Positions 25,301 through 35,385 of a stretch of DNA of 64,000 nt are shown one piece after another; the stretch's first letter is position 1, and each line of letters opens with the position of its first letter. The notes beneath the pieces are model-generated. The model made no database searches. It saw only the letters and a program-made list of their open reading frames with translations, and was not told the DNA's origin. The translations under genes were made by a program, and so were the position numbers. Source of the DNA: Solea solea (lineage: Eukaryota > Chordata > Actinopteri > Pleuronectiformes > Soleidae); assembly GCF_958295425.1 (NCBI RefSeq), contig NC_081150.1, positions 598,501 through 662,500 of the forward strand. The letters run 5' to 3'.

Positions 25301-25514
25301 TGGTGTCGAATTTTTGACGAATTGTCAGCCTTTTTTTTTTTTTTTTTTTTTCAGAGCAGCAGCGTGGAGGGTGGGAAATATTCTACACTAAATTTAAGGC
25401 TAAAAAACATGGCTGTTATGTCCAATAGTGACCATCAAAGCAGTGGCCAACAACTAAACCAATCAAAAAGAGATCAATCACGCTGATCTAATCACAAATA
25501 AAGAGAGTAAAATA

Positions 25515-25860
25515 GGTGATAGAGATGCGCAGATGAGCTATAATGTCGTCTACTAAATATCAATAATCCAACAATTAATACCCGCAACCGTCAGCCACCC
25601 GATCATCATTAATTGTAGTAGCAGTCTGCTAAACATAACATGTTGTTATGGAACACAGCAGCTGCACAGATCCTCTAGGTTAACTCATTTCTGCCTCATT
25701 TCAGATCTAGTCAATATGTTAACCTACGTATTATTTATTTATTTATTTGTTTATTTATTTCAACCGCAACCCAGCCGCTCGCAATCCACCCGCTCCGCGG
25801 ATTATCGATGTGCGCCGGTGTAACCGCCAACCGTACGTCTCTGACAGGTGAACTTATCTC
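25515..25860. mobile_element. hAT-like MITE candidate
   Basis: It is bounded by TAGAGATGCGCAGATGAG on the left and CCGTACGTCTCTGACAG on the right, an imperfect inverted pair (AGAGATGCG / CGTCTCT). The interior has CCGCAACCG / CCACCCG tracts and a TTTA-repeat stretch (25730-25760). No transposase is seen and no target duplication is confirmed. Confidence 0.4.
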
Positions 25861-28800
25861 ATCATTTCAGCTCAGTTTTGTTCAAGAACACAAGCATGTT
25901 CACGTGTTTGGGAAGCAGGCGAGTGCAGAGTCTGTTTGCTATTAATCCCGAGGCAGAGAAAACTCTGGCCGCTGGCACGGGTGTGGCAGGGATGCAGAGC
26001 CTGTGCTCGTTAAGTGTCCACCAGAGTGCAGGATCATTGCACCAGAAATGACGGATCTCTGGCATAAATGGAGCAGATGAAGAAGAAATTGATGGTTAAT
26101 CTGTGGTTTAAACAGGTTTTCCACCAGTGGGAGTAACAGACATTTGTTTGTATTTAAAAGCTTTGCACTACTGTTTCACCAGTGTGGAATTATAGAGGGC
26201 AACTTTACACAAAGCAGGGATACATGAGATCTCATGAATACTGTTTCGTGACATGCTTGAAAAAATGTGACTCAACCCTTTAAACTCTTGTCCTGCTAAG
26301 GTCTATTTGTTCTGTCAGTGCTGAAGTGCCTGCACAGCCTGGGAAAACGAAGCCACGTCTGCATATCTGTGGTTTTGTAAGCAGTCAGCTCACACATGGC
26401 CCTGTAGGTCCCTCGTCTGGAAATACTATAGGTGCACAGAAATCTTTGTGGCTTGTTTTTCAACATAGAAAAAGAACGTACAGTGTGTACAAACTGCGGC
26501 AATGAGGCTGCAGTCAGTGACGTGGAGCTCTTACCACTGAGGTCATGTTGACTATTGAAATCATGAGCTCATTTTGATCTGTTCTCCTGCTTTCTATTCA
26601 TAGTTTGACTTGAGAAGCTTGTTACTTTAAATCGCATGACACCACATGGAAGGACACTTCACAATTACCTCCCTCATTACCAGGGAATTTTGCTTCTCCT
26701 ATAAACAGACACAAAGTCTAATTACAGTATGATACTTCTTCTTTTTCCACTGTTCTGCTGGTTTTTCTGCCACATAAACATTTTCAGATTTTCCTTTTGA
26801 AAGTTAGCAAACAAATGAGTGTTGGTTGGAAAGCAATTTCACATTTGGAAAAGGCAAATCCTGTCTCCTGGATCACATTCTGCTATTGCATTTTTTCTGC
26901 AAACCACAGATGCTTGAGAGCTCATGTTTCTGAAAAACACAATTAGAAACTATGACACCAATATTCAATAACAGCAAATGTGTGCATAGTATAAGCTTTC
27001 TGACTATACTACTACCCTTGTTTTTAACTACTATTTTGTTACACATTTGAATCAGTAAATCAGCCATGTATGAATCAAAACTTGATTCTATGGATGCTTT
27101 ATTTATTAAATGTTAAGTGAAAGGCTGGAAAATATGTAATTGGTGACACAAATTAAAATCTCCCAGTCTCTGTGAATGAGAATAACAGATATATCTACTG
27201 CTTTTGTATGTGTGAGTTTCAAATATTAATATGGTTAAATGATGCACACTAACTCAGTTAAAGCAAGGGAGAAACACGCAACACCACCCTAAGAGAGAAG
27301 GAGGCGTTCTCTTGCCAGTTATATACAAAAGTTATTTTTACTGAGGAGTAAAAGATGCATTTGCTGAAGACACCACTGGGGCTTAATCCGTAGTTGGGTT
27401 TTTAGGGAAATAAAAGCATCTGTTAGAGTTTTGGAAAAAAAATTCCCCCTCATTTCCCCAAAACACTCCAGAATGTTTTCCGATGTTTGGTCTCAAACTT
27501 TGGTCTGCAGCTTGAATTTTGTCTGCAGCTTGAATTTCGGCCCAAATGCTTGAAACCTAAAACTTTAACGTTAATCCAAGGGGAGAGTTGTGAAAGAGTA
27601 TCTACATCCTTTCAATGAAGTAGTATAAGGGATATTTGAAGGCCACTGTCATTTCCTGACATGCCTGGGAAAGGCAGGGGTGAGCAAAAGAGTCATGACA
27701 TGATGGACTAATAATCTGTAATCTGTTAAATACTAACCCCAAAAGTTTCAAAATGTTGCTATAGGTCCTATCAAACCATTTTCAGAAGGAAAAAAATAAG
27801 ATTTAAACATTGTATCATGTTCACAATCTACAAATGTAATGTCTCCCATGGTTTGCACAAAATTACAAGAGCAACTACTTGTATTACTTTTTTCTCTGGG
27901 AGACCAAGTTGGAAAACATGAAGTTTATCACACAAACTGTCACAACAGGCACATTAAAAGCTGTTTTATGGAAATAAATAATACTAAATGTCAAAGTTGT
28001 TTGAGAAACATCATCACAACTTTTAGAGTTGGAAGTAAACAGACAGGAAGTCCAAGTTTTTTTCTCTCCCTCTGTATTCAACATGAGGAAACGTTCCATC
28101 AGTTCATTCTAAATGCTGAGAAAATGCAGCGCCACATCGGCAGCATGAGGTGCACCAGGAGCAGCGGCGGACATTTCCTGCACACTCAGCAAGTCTTTGC
28201 TAGGGCCTATTAAAAACTTCTGGTGCATATCTGCTTCACATCAGGATGTGGGGATGTAATTACGGTAACCAAGTAAAGGACGGGGAGCAGCAGAGGATCA
28301 CCACAGCTTTTTCTTTTTCCACTGCCACCCTCTCTGTGCCAGCATGGGACTGCTGGGTTGCTAGTTTTGCATCATCTTATGTTCCCCCAGCTTTTCACTG
28401 TGTATCTTAAAAGATATATACACAACCTCATGCTCCTGGTGTAATTTAATCCTATTTCCTATGAGTGACTTTGCCAAATATGTTTTGGCAGGAAAAATAA
28501 TTAAAACCTGGGTTGCACTTTTTTGTTCCAAGTCCACACAGACATTGCTGTGGAGGAATCTGGTTGAATGGTTTGGCGTCCACAGTTCTGACACCAGAGA
28601 CCAAACACATGTCCATGCATGACTGGATGTACCACCAAAGTCTAGGCAGTGATAAATTGTCCCAACCAAACAAATCTTGTTGCCAGAACTCAACACACAG
28701 TTGTGTGGTCCATGCAGACCAGGCTGAAAGTTTTATGAAGTTCAAAAGAGCGAGAATGAGGCCATCGGGATCCTGACATCATCACAATATAAGAAACAAC

Positions 28801-28919
28801 ATGAATGTCCATATTACGTCACAGGAAATGAGGTTTGGAATTATTCAATGAGGAATAACTATGTTATACGTCTGTTTGTATTTGTATAATTGCTTTAAAA
28901 TAAATAAAGCCTTAGTCCA
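25861..28919. other. Intergenic, nothing recognised
   Basis: Frames up to 124 codons (27839-28213) have no recognisable domain. Confidence 0.5.
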
Positions 28920-29163
28920 TGCATCAATCCATTATCTGTAGCTACTGCTTATCGTAAGATATGTATGCACGAGATGCAGTGTCCACCCTGTAGGCTGGAC
29001 AGGACCTTGTGGACATTGTAACATGGTAAATGGTCAGTATTTAAAAAGTGATTTTCCAGGCATGATGACCACTTAAAGCACTTTACACCATTCACCCTTT
29101 CACACACACACTCTAAATGCAGTGGATCTACTGTCACCCATCTATCACACCCATCCACATGCT
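28920..29163 (-). repeat. SINE-like fragments, reverse orientation
   Basis: CCATTATCTGTAGCTACTGC resembles the reversed tail of family 1. AAAGCACTTTACACCATTCA then CCCTTTCACACAC is the reversed tail style of family 2. It directly abuts the target duplication of the solo LTR. Confidence 0.45.
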
Positions 29164-29168
29164 TACAT

Positions 29169-29639
29169 TGTAATGTAAGTTTGTTAGGTTACTCACTCAT
29201 GTTTTATTTTCATATGCACTTCCTGTTTTATTTTGTATTCACCTTTCCCTCTCGTTTCAGAGCCTGACCTCCTTCCCACTGTGATTGTCTGCCCCGCCCC
29301 TGATTGTATTCACCTGTTACCACTTCCATCATGCTTAAATAGTCCTGGTTATTGTCCTGTCATGTCACCAGTTCGTCTTGTCTCATCCAAGAAGTTACTC
29401 AAGTTGTTCATGATTCCCTGCTTTAGTTTAATCGTATTGAAATAGTTTGCTCCTCCTGAAGAGTGCCTTATGTTCATGTTTACTGAATCCTCCTAGTGAG
29501 CGTTTTGTGTTAATGTTTTTTTGATCCTCCATGAGAGCGTTTTTTTGTTATATCCTTATTAAGTAAACTTTTGTTAAACTTTACGCTGTCTGTGAGTCGT
29601 GCATTTGAGTCCACCAGTCTCGTGTCCAAAGGCATAACA
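29169..29639 (+). mobile_element. Solo LTR with 5-bp target duplication
   Basis: The element starts TGTAATG and ends CATAACA (TG...CA termini, 6 of 7 inverted match). It is flanked by exact TACAT repeats at 29164-29168 and 29640-29644. Internally it has a CTTAAATAG TATA-like box near 29335 and a late AGTAAAC polyA-like signal followed by T-rich sequence, consistent with U3-R-U5 order on the plus strand. A 5-bp duplication fits Ty3/Gypsy-type integration. No internal coding part or second LTR is present, so it is probably a product of LTR-LTR recombination. Confidence 0.75.
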
Positions 29640-29644
29640 TACAT

Positions 29645-30337
29645 CATTAGTGACTTGGTAACCCCAAGTCACTTGCTGGTCTACGTCAGCATGAAGACCA
29701 GCAAAGACGACCCACTCAACCTATGTCAAGGCCACCCCATATTTTTGGTTCATGAAGTGATAAAAAAATATAATTTTTTTTAAAAAAAAGCACGTTTGTT
29801 AAAGCAGGATGGCAATTAAAGTGGTTTATTGTTGAATCAAAGTCAAGTCAAGATCACGTCAGAAAAGTTCAGTGTTCATCTGTGTTCCATTTATAGCACT
29901 CGCTGGAAGTGGGGGAAAAATCGAGGAGGGCAAAATAGCATAAAGTCGAGAAAACTTTAGGCTTCACATAGAAAAAAAAACATTCACTCCTGAATAAAAG
30001 TAAAACTAATAAACCCTAATGATACTTTCTACCTATTTTAATTGATGACATCTTCTTCACCTCCAACCACAAACCTAAGTTGATGGTCAGGGAGGATCTT
30101 TAGACCGGCCTTCTCTCACACTCTGGTGACAACGTGTGCTGACCTGTGACATCATGATGCAACTCTCCCCCCTGACCTCCCAGGGTTCAGCCTGTATTCA
30201 CAGTACAATGTGACTGTCAACACTCATTCCCCCGAAGGGTCACATAATCAGTGCCGTCATCACCAAGCAACGTCATTAGGAACAGCTCACTGAGCATCTA
30301 TGGCCAACACAACACTGTGCGCATGAGTGCTTGGCCA
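29645..30337. other. Intergenic, nothing recognised
   Basis: A-rich in places; no repeat or exon identified. Confidence 0.5.
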
Positions 30338-30425
30338 CTACTGCTGCTGCTGCCGCTGCTGCCCCTGCTGCTGCTACCCCTGCTACTGCCCCTGCCGCTG
30401 CTACCCCTGCTGCCGCTGCCTCCCC
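30338..30425. repeat. Imperfect CTG/CCG/CCC triplet repeat
   Basis: About 29 triplets mixing CTG, CCG, CCC, CTA. In-frame reading gives a Leu/Pro run on plus and an Ala/Gly/Val run on minus; no gene context supports either. Confidence 0.85.
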
Positions 30426-30599
30426 ATGACCTCTGCAAACACTAGACCCAGAGAGAGAACACGGCAATCAGCGATGGCAGACTTCACCCCATTCACACAA
30501 TAAGCCACCAAAAACAAGTTTCAGCTTCAGCTAACTCGGCCTCCTTGCTTCTGTGGCAAAAATAAAGTAGCAAGCTAGCTCACTTAAAAGATCGTCTTC

Positions 30600-31060
30600 T
30601 TTGTGTAGGTATGGCTGATGTGGGGGGTTTCTCAAGGTTCAATACTGGGACCAATCCTTTACTTACTTTGTTGTGAAACTGCAAATATTTTCAGAACACC
30701 CCAAACTTCCTTACAACATATATAAAAATAGACATAAACAAAAATAGATTTTCTGCAATTAAACACAGAAAAAAATTAAACCAGTTTAGACTTTCAAATC
30801 CTGTTTCCAGCAGCTCAGAAATATCTCTAAAATGAAACCACTGTAATTCATGCCAAGCAATCATCAACTCCAGACTGTGCTTCTGTATTTGCTACTTACT
30901 GGTATCAGTAGAACAAAAATGTCTCTTTATTTTGACTACTCTATACTGCTTACCTGTTGCTTAATGGATTGATTTTGTGATTTTATTGCTTATTTATAAA
31001 GCCTTGGAATGCCTTGCCACTGGTTATTAAACAGAACTTGTTTTTTATTTAAATCGTCAA
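30600..31060 (+). mobile_element. LINE reverse-transcriptase relic
   Basis: Codons from 30624 read GVSQGSILGPILYLL, the RT motif B (GxPQGSxLGPxLF) of non-LTR retrotransposons. Further degenerate pieces (LQLNTEK; YTAYLLLNGLI; FIKPWNALP) follow in the expected order. The YADD segment is lost between them. Stops in all frames. Confidence 0.75.
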
Positions 31061-31205
31061 ACAAAGAAAATACTAACACACAAAAGAAATTACAAAACAT
31101 TAACGTGAAGGAGAAGAAAGAAGAAGAATCTTGTAATGTAAATAGAACGCAGCACTAGACTGTAACAAAAAGGTGAAAATGGTGTTTACGGTGAGGTCTC
31201 CTCGA

Positions 31206-31293
31206 ACAGTGTTTCTGAGCCCTGGTCCTGGGGACTCAGGACCTAAAACAAGCAGGGCAGTGAGTCCCCAGGACCAGGGCTCAGAAACACTGT
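31206..31293. repeat. Perfect 33-bp inverted repeat (hairpin)
   Basis: Arms 31206-31238 and 31261-31293 are exact reverse complements. They start ACAGTGTTTCTGAGCC and surround a 22-nt loop. A strong foldback; it may be a small mobile foldback element. Sequence after it (TGTGGAACAAACTGCCTGAC) looks like LINE 3' coding relic. Confidence 0.9.
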
Positions 31294-32244
31294 CCTAGTC
31301 TGTGGAACAAACTGCCTGACAAAATCCTGCAAGTTATACTGCTGTTTGTGAATGACTCTGTTATATAATGTTGTCACGCATGTACATGTTAACAGCAGTG
31401 TTGTAGTAGTAACAGCCAACAAAGTACAAATACTAGCGGAGCCAGGAATCAAACCCACAGTTGAAAGACGAATGACAAGGTGAAAATGAAAGTAAAAATG
31501 GTCATAGCACAGAATCGCAACAGACAAGAACCAATCAGAAAGCAAATGTAGGTAAGTGCATAATCATTTTCAGACTAAAACACAGTCATCGAGTATAAAA
31601 CTAAAACAAGGCAGTGCCTTCATTGTAGACCCTACAAAACTACAGGGTAGTGTGGACAGCGGCCATAACTGTGACAGATGTGATGCCTCTTAAAAAGAAA
31701 ACTTAGTAGCATGGATGGTTTTTATGCAGATAAATAAGATATAAGCATGACATTTTCTGAGCTGCAGGCTGAAGTATTTAAACTGCAGCTTTAAAATGAG
31801 AATCAAAATTGAATCAGTGTAGTGAATTCTCTTGTGCTGGGGGCTCATTTGCAGTGAGGATTTAGCCTCAGCTGACACACTGTTCACACAGTAGTAATGG
31901 TGCAAGCTGGTATGGAACTTGGAACTCCCTTTTCTTTGGGCTCAAGCTTTATATCACATTCAGGACTGTGATTTATCCCCTTGTTAGAGTACAAGCCTTA
32001 AGCTAAAGCCATCAGTTAGAGCTCAATTAATCAATGTGGCCACTAACGGCGGAGCCTGGAACTCGTTAGAATAAATAAGCAATCCCATATGTTTTCCTGT
32101 GTGTAAATGAGTCTGAACATGTGCTGGTTTGCAGTCGCTCCTCTGTGTTTCTGCCGTTTAAACTATTCACTGATCCTCGTGTCAATAAGTCCTCAATGTC
32201 CAGTTAAAACCCCTTCATACACAAGTGCTGGTGAAAAGTCATGA
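31294..32244. other. Intergenic, LINE-like start then unique
   Basis: The first 40 bases look like LINE 3' coding relic; the remainder has nothing recognised. Confidence 0.4.
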
Positions 32245-32372
32245 TTAACGGTGCCTTCCATTTGTAGTCGGAACTTGGAATTTCCACGGTCACGGGGTGT
32301 TCTTTACACAGGAACACCCACCTCAAATTTACGACTTCACCGACCCTGACATGGGATTTCATGATGGCTGCC
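32245..32372 (-). repeat. Interspersed repeat family C, copy 1
   Basis: CCATTTGTAGTCGGAACTTG, GGAATTTCC and GATGGCTGCCACCAT match, in reverse complement, 36775-36935. The two copies face each other on opposite strands. It is probably a small non-autonomous DNA element. Confidence 0.5.
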
Positions 32373-32394
32373 ACCATTATAGCACTTCTGCCAG

Positions 32395-32545
32395 GTTTTC
32401 TCCGGGTTCTCCAGTTTCCTCCCACAGTCTCATAAACATGCAGATTTGTGGATTAGGTCAATTGGACACTCTAAATTGACTGTAGGTGTGAGTGTGAGAG
32501 TGAATGGTTATTTTTATCTATGTTGGCCCTGTGATGGACTGGATT
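32395..32545 (+). mobile_element. SINE-type repeat family 1, copy 2
   Basis: CCTCCCACAGTCTCATAAAC, ATTAGGTCAATTGGACACTC, TAAATTGACTGTAGGTGTGA and GGCCCTGTGATGGACTGG match the family body. Confidence 0.6.
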
Positions 32546-32554
32546 GACAGAATT

Positions 32555-33065
32555 TAAAAATAAATCCTAAAATGTGCTGGTAGCCAGTGGAGTGGCATTA
32601 TGTGACCACGTATGCATGTCCCAGTCAGAAGATGTGCTGCAGCGTTCTGCACGAGAATCACTGGTCGATGCCAAAGTAATCCAGGTGCGAGGTGATAAAA
32701 ACCTGGATTACCCTCTCCAGATCTCAAGGTGGGATGTAGCCTTTGAACTTTGCTAAAACTCTAGAGCCCCTTTTCCACTAGCGTGGCCTGCCTCGCCTCG
32801 ACACGGTACAGTTATTTTGCATTTCTATTAGCGATAGTACCTGGTACTTTTTTCAGTACCTGTTTTTTCCAGGTTCCACGCAAGCTGAGGCGATGCTATG
32901 TGTGACATCGCCAGACTGCTGAATGGTCAGAGTGCCATCACAGGAAGAGGCATGAGCAAGACGTTTTGTATTTCTTATAATGGACCCCAGTGGCAGTATA
33001 TATGATAAAAAAGAGGATAGGGCCCAAGGTGGAACCTTGGGGGACCCCAGAAGTGAGAGGGGCTG
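32555..33065. repeat. Older interspersed repeat split by MITE B
   Basis: GCCAGTGGAGTGGCATT, GCTGCAGCGTTCTGCACGAG and CTCTCCAGATCTCAAGG (left part), then GGACCCCAGTGGCAG and GGAACCTTGGGGGACCCC (right part), resemble a repeat common in percomorph fish. The MITE B copy at 32767-32963 separates the two parts. The class is not assigned. Confidence 0.4.
32767..32963. mobile_element. MITE family B, copy 2 (nested, truncated)
   Basis: It starts CCCCTTTTCCACTAGCG and contains GATAGTACCTGGTAC, GACATCGCCAGA and a GGTCAGAGTGCC block shared with 50137-50512. It interrupts an older interspersed repeat (32555-32766 and 32964-33065). It ends at AGCAAGAC, where the longer copy at 50137 continues, so it is right-truncated. 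Confidence 0.6.
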
Positions 33066-33337
33066 AGGATAATTTACCTAAAACAACCAAGATAAACTAT
33101 TGAACATAAATAAACATGAAAACAACAATGTTTGCAATGAATAGATTATCTCAGAATTACTGTATCATCATATCATCGTTATCATGAACAAAATTGTATC
33201 CTTAACGGTGCTATGAGGAAATGGCCAGCCTACCCGAGATACATTTGCATCCAATGTTTTTTTTTCCACCCCCCTAAATGTAATTTATAACCATAGATAT
33301 GTTGCTGTGTGTGAACAATACCATGGAAAGTGTTGTT

Positions 33338-33462
33338 ATCAAATAGTTCTGCCAACAATGGCTAGCCCAAGTTACGTTTGTGTTTCCAAACTTCTCAAAT
33401 GGAACATGATGAACTTGTGAGTGAAGTCCAACATCCGATGAAAGTGGAATGCAGCATTCGAC
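33338..33462. repeat. Interspersed repeat family F, copy 1
   Basis: Shares the order GCTAGCCC, then a CAAATGGAACATGATGAACT-type block, then GGAATGCAGCATT with 41046-41172. Diverged. Confidence 0.45.
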
Positions 33463-33804
33463 AAGACAATATGACCCACTCGCGCACACACACTCACAAC
33501 CACAGGGATACTTTAGTAGAGATGCCTCATTCCTGCGCTGCTTGGACCTATGTGAGCAGAAGTAGGTTCCAGACCAGATCAAACCAGGGTGTGAAACACA
33601 GTCAGTCTTGTTATATGTTATACATGTTATGAGAATAGTGAACATGAAATACTCAAAATTACAATTCTCTTTATGAAGATTAACTTGAAAATACTTTCAT
33701 TTCGAGTTTATATGACTGTGATTACTGCAATAAATGATTAATATAAGAATGTTATTAAAAAGATCCATCGAACCAAAACTTGAAATCATATAGCAGTTAA
33801 CAGC
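33463..33804. repeat. Direct repeat R1, upstream of crystallin copy 1
   Basis: This stretch matches 35098-35385 in the same orientation. It shares a CA-rich start, GATGCCTCATTCCTG, ATGAAGATTAACTTGAAA, ATATGACTGTG, and ends at ATAGCAGTTAACAGC. R1 and R2 bracket crystallin copy 1; I see no such repeat next to copy 2. Confidence 0.7.
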
Positions 33805-34049
33805 TTAATAGGCTATAGTTGATTTTCTGGATGTTGTTAGTTTGTTCACAGCTGTATTGTGATTATTGTTATTTGCCCATAGAAATGTTCACTACAATAG
33901 CATCTTCAAACGCCTTCTATAAACATAGTTTCTCCTGAGTCTTTGTGATGTTATGAATGTACTGTATGAGAAACTGAGATGGGTGTGAGAGGAGAGAGAG
34001 GAATGTGTGGCATGTTATTGTATAGAATACAATTATTCTGAATAATTTG

Positions 34050-34200
34050 CAACAATTCTTTTGGGGGAATTGTTGTAAAAGTGGACATCCCTTTAGTGCT
34101 GGATGGGCTTCTATGGTTGTTGCTGGCTCAGGCTGTTTTCACAAAGGGGCTCTCTCTGCTGGTCAGGTATATAAAGGAAGGGTTTCCAACAGTTCGACAA
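34050..34200 (+). promoter_or_regulatory. Promoter of crystallin copy 1
   Basis: The TATA box TATATAAA is at 34168-34175, about 100 bp before the ATG, placing the transcription start near 34198-34205. A MAF-response-like element TGCTGGCTCAGGC (34121-34133, 10 of 13 matches to TGCTGACTCAGCA) lies 35 bp before the TATA box. A SOX-type inverted pair, CAACAATTC (34050-34058) and GAATTGTTG (34067-34075), forms a 9-bp palindrome with an 8-nt spacer. L-MAF and SOX factors are known drivers of gamma-crystallin promoters in lens fibres; their use here is inferred from motifs only. Confidence 0.7.
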
Positions 34201-34268
34201 GCAGTTCAGCTCCAACAGTATCATCAGCATCAGCAGCAGCATCAGCAACATCACTGAACCTGGCAAAG

Positions 34269-34823
34269 ATGACTTCCAGCAGCATGAACATGATGGGCAG
34301 AATCACCTTCTACGAGGAGAGGAACTTCCAGGGTCGCTCCTACGAGTGCATGAGCGACTGCGCTGACATGTCCTCCTACCTGAGCCGCTGCCACTCCTGC
34401 AGGGTGGAGAGGGGCTGCTTCATGGTCTACGACCGCACCAACTACATGGGGAACCAGTACTTCATGAGGAGGGGCGAGTACGCCGACTACATGAGCATGA
34501 TGGGCATGAGCGACTGCATCAGGTCCTGCCGCATGATCCCCATGCACAGAGGCTCCTTCAGGATGAGGATGTATGAGAGGGACAACTTCCAGGGCCAGAT
34601 GCACGAGCTGACGGACGACTGCGACAACATCATGGACCGCTACCGCATGTCCAACTTCATGTCCTGCAACGTGATGGATGGCCACTGGCTGATGTACGAG
34701 CAGCCCAGCTACAGAGGAAGAATGATGTACATGAGGCCTGGAGAGTACAGGAACTTCACGAACATGGGCTCCAGCAACATGAGGTTCATGAGCATGAGGC
34801 GCATCTCTGACTCCTTCTACTAG
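34269..34823 (+). CDS. crygm: Gamma-M crystallin, single-exon gene, copy 1
   Basis: This gene encodes a 184-residue structural lens protein of the beta/gamma-crystallin superfamily. It has four Greek-key motifs in two domains: roughly residues 12-49 (opening [15 protein letters not shown]), 50-92 ([15 protein letters not shown]), 97-137 ([14 protein letters not shown]) and 139-180 ([16 protein letters not shown]). Gamma-M crystallins are soluble cytoplasmic proteins of fish lens fibre cells that give high refractive index at very high concentration. Met makes up 30 of 184 residues (positions 1, 6, 8, 9 and on through 176); there are nine Cys and a single Trp (W140). The frame is open upstream to 34047, but ATG 34269 is chosen because a TATA box lies 100 bp upstream, position -3 is A, and copy 2 has an in-frame TAG in the same leader. 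No intron interrupts the frame, unlike the usual three-exon gamma gene. The coding sequence is GC-rich with mostly C/G third positions in AT-rich surroundings. The exact gamma-M paralogue is not assigned. Confidence 0.95.
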   Translation: MTSSSMNMMGRITFYEERNFQGRSYECMSDCADMSSYLSRCHSCRVERGCFMVYDRTNYMGNQYFMRRGEYADYMSMMGMSDCIRSCRMIPMHRGSFRMRMYERDNFQGQMHELTDDCDNIMDRYRMSNFMSCNVMDGHWLMYEQPSYRGRMMYMRPGEYRNFTNMGSSNMRFMSMRRISDSFY

Positions 34824-34865
34824 ACGACAGCTCCAACACCACAAGTTGCCACATAAGAAAATACT

Positions 34866-34871
34866 AATAAA
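34866..34871 (+). terminator. PolyA signal of crystallin copy 1
   Basis: AATAAA lies 43 bp after the stop codon and is followed by a T-rich stretch. The 3'UTR is short, as is typical for crystallin messages. Confidence 0.85.
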
Positions 34872-35097
34872 GTCTACTTTCTTATAAAATATGGTGTTGT
34901 GAAATTGCTTTTCTCAATTTTCTCCTCTCCTGATATGTTGATTTGACTCCTCCTATTATTGCTAGTAAGTGTATCATCATTATTACCTCGCGTCCAATAA
35001 TCTTCACAGGCAAATTAAAAAAAGTGTATAAACCCCGAAAGTCACATGTCGAGTCGAGCCAAGCGGTGCTAGAACTGTGTAATGGACAGTTCTATTA

Positions 35098-35385
35098 TAC
35101 ACAAGAAGACGACATGACAGCCCACACACACACACACACACACAACCACAGGGACACTTTGACATCACTGGCAGTGAGTGGCATTAGTAAAGATGCCTCA
35201 TTCCTGTGCTGCCTGGAGTGAAATACAGTCATGTACTAAAACATTACATAAGAATACTGAACGTGAAATTACAATTATTTTCATGAAGATTAACTTGAAA
35301 GTATTTTCATACTGAGATCATATGACTGTGTGATTACTGCAGTCAATGATTCATTTAAGCACATAATCATATAGCAGTTAACAGC
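35098..35385. repeat. Direct repeat R2, downstream of crystallin copy 1
   Basis: Partner of 33463-33804, same orientation, diverged by substitutions and small indels. It includes a CA microsatellite at about 35124-35143. It could be an older local duplication or two insertions of an unrecognised mobile repeat. Confidence 0.7.

Larger units (their letters stand above)
34057..34950 (+). repeat. Duplicated block carrying crystallin copy 1
   Basis: Homology to 39206-40107 starts at TCTTTTGGGGG and runs through promoter, leader, coding region and 3'UTR to just past GATATGTTGATTTG. The offset is 5149 bp in the promoter and 5152 bp in the coding region, because copy 2 has one extra triplet in the CAG/CAT leader. 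Sequence outside the block shows no clear similarity between copies. Confidence 0.85.

Noticed and set aside
34047..34268. N-terminal extension of crystallin copy 1 (74 residues)
   Set aside because: It crosses the TATA box and the leader, and copy 2 has a TAG in the same frame.
34251..34844. 197-codon antisense frame covering the crystallin gene, repeated at 39403-39996
   Set aside because: It is a shadow of the GC-rich sense gene: its His/Val/Ala-rich composition follows from reversed Met, Tyr and Arg codons, and the copy at 39403 is explained by the duplication.
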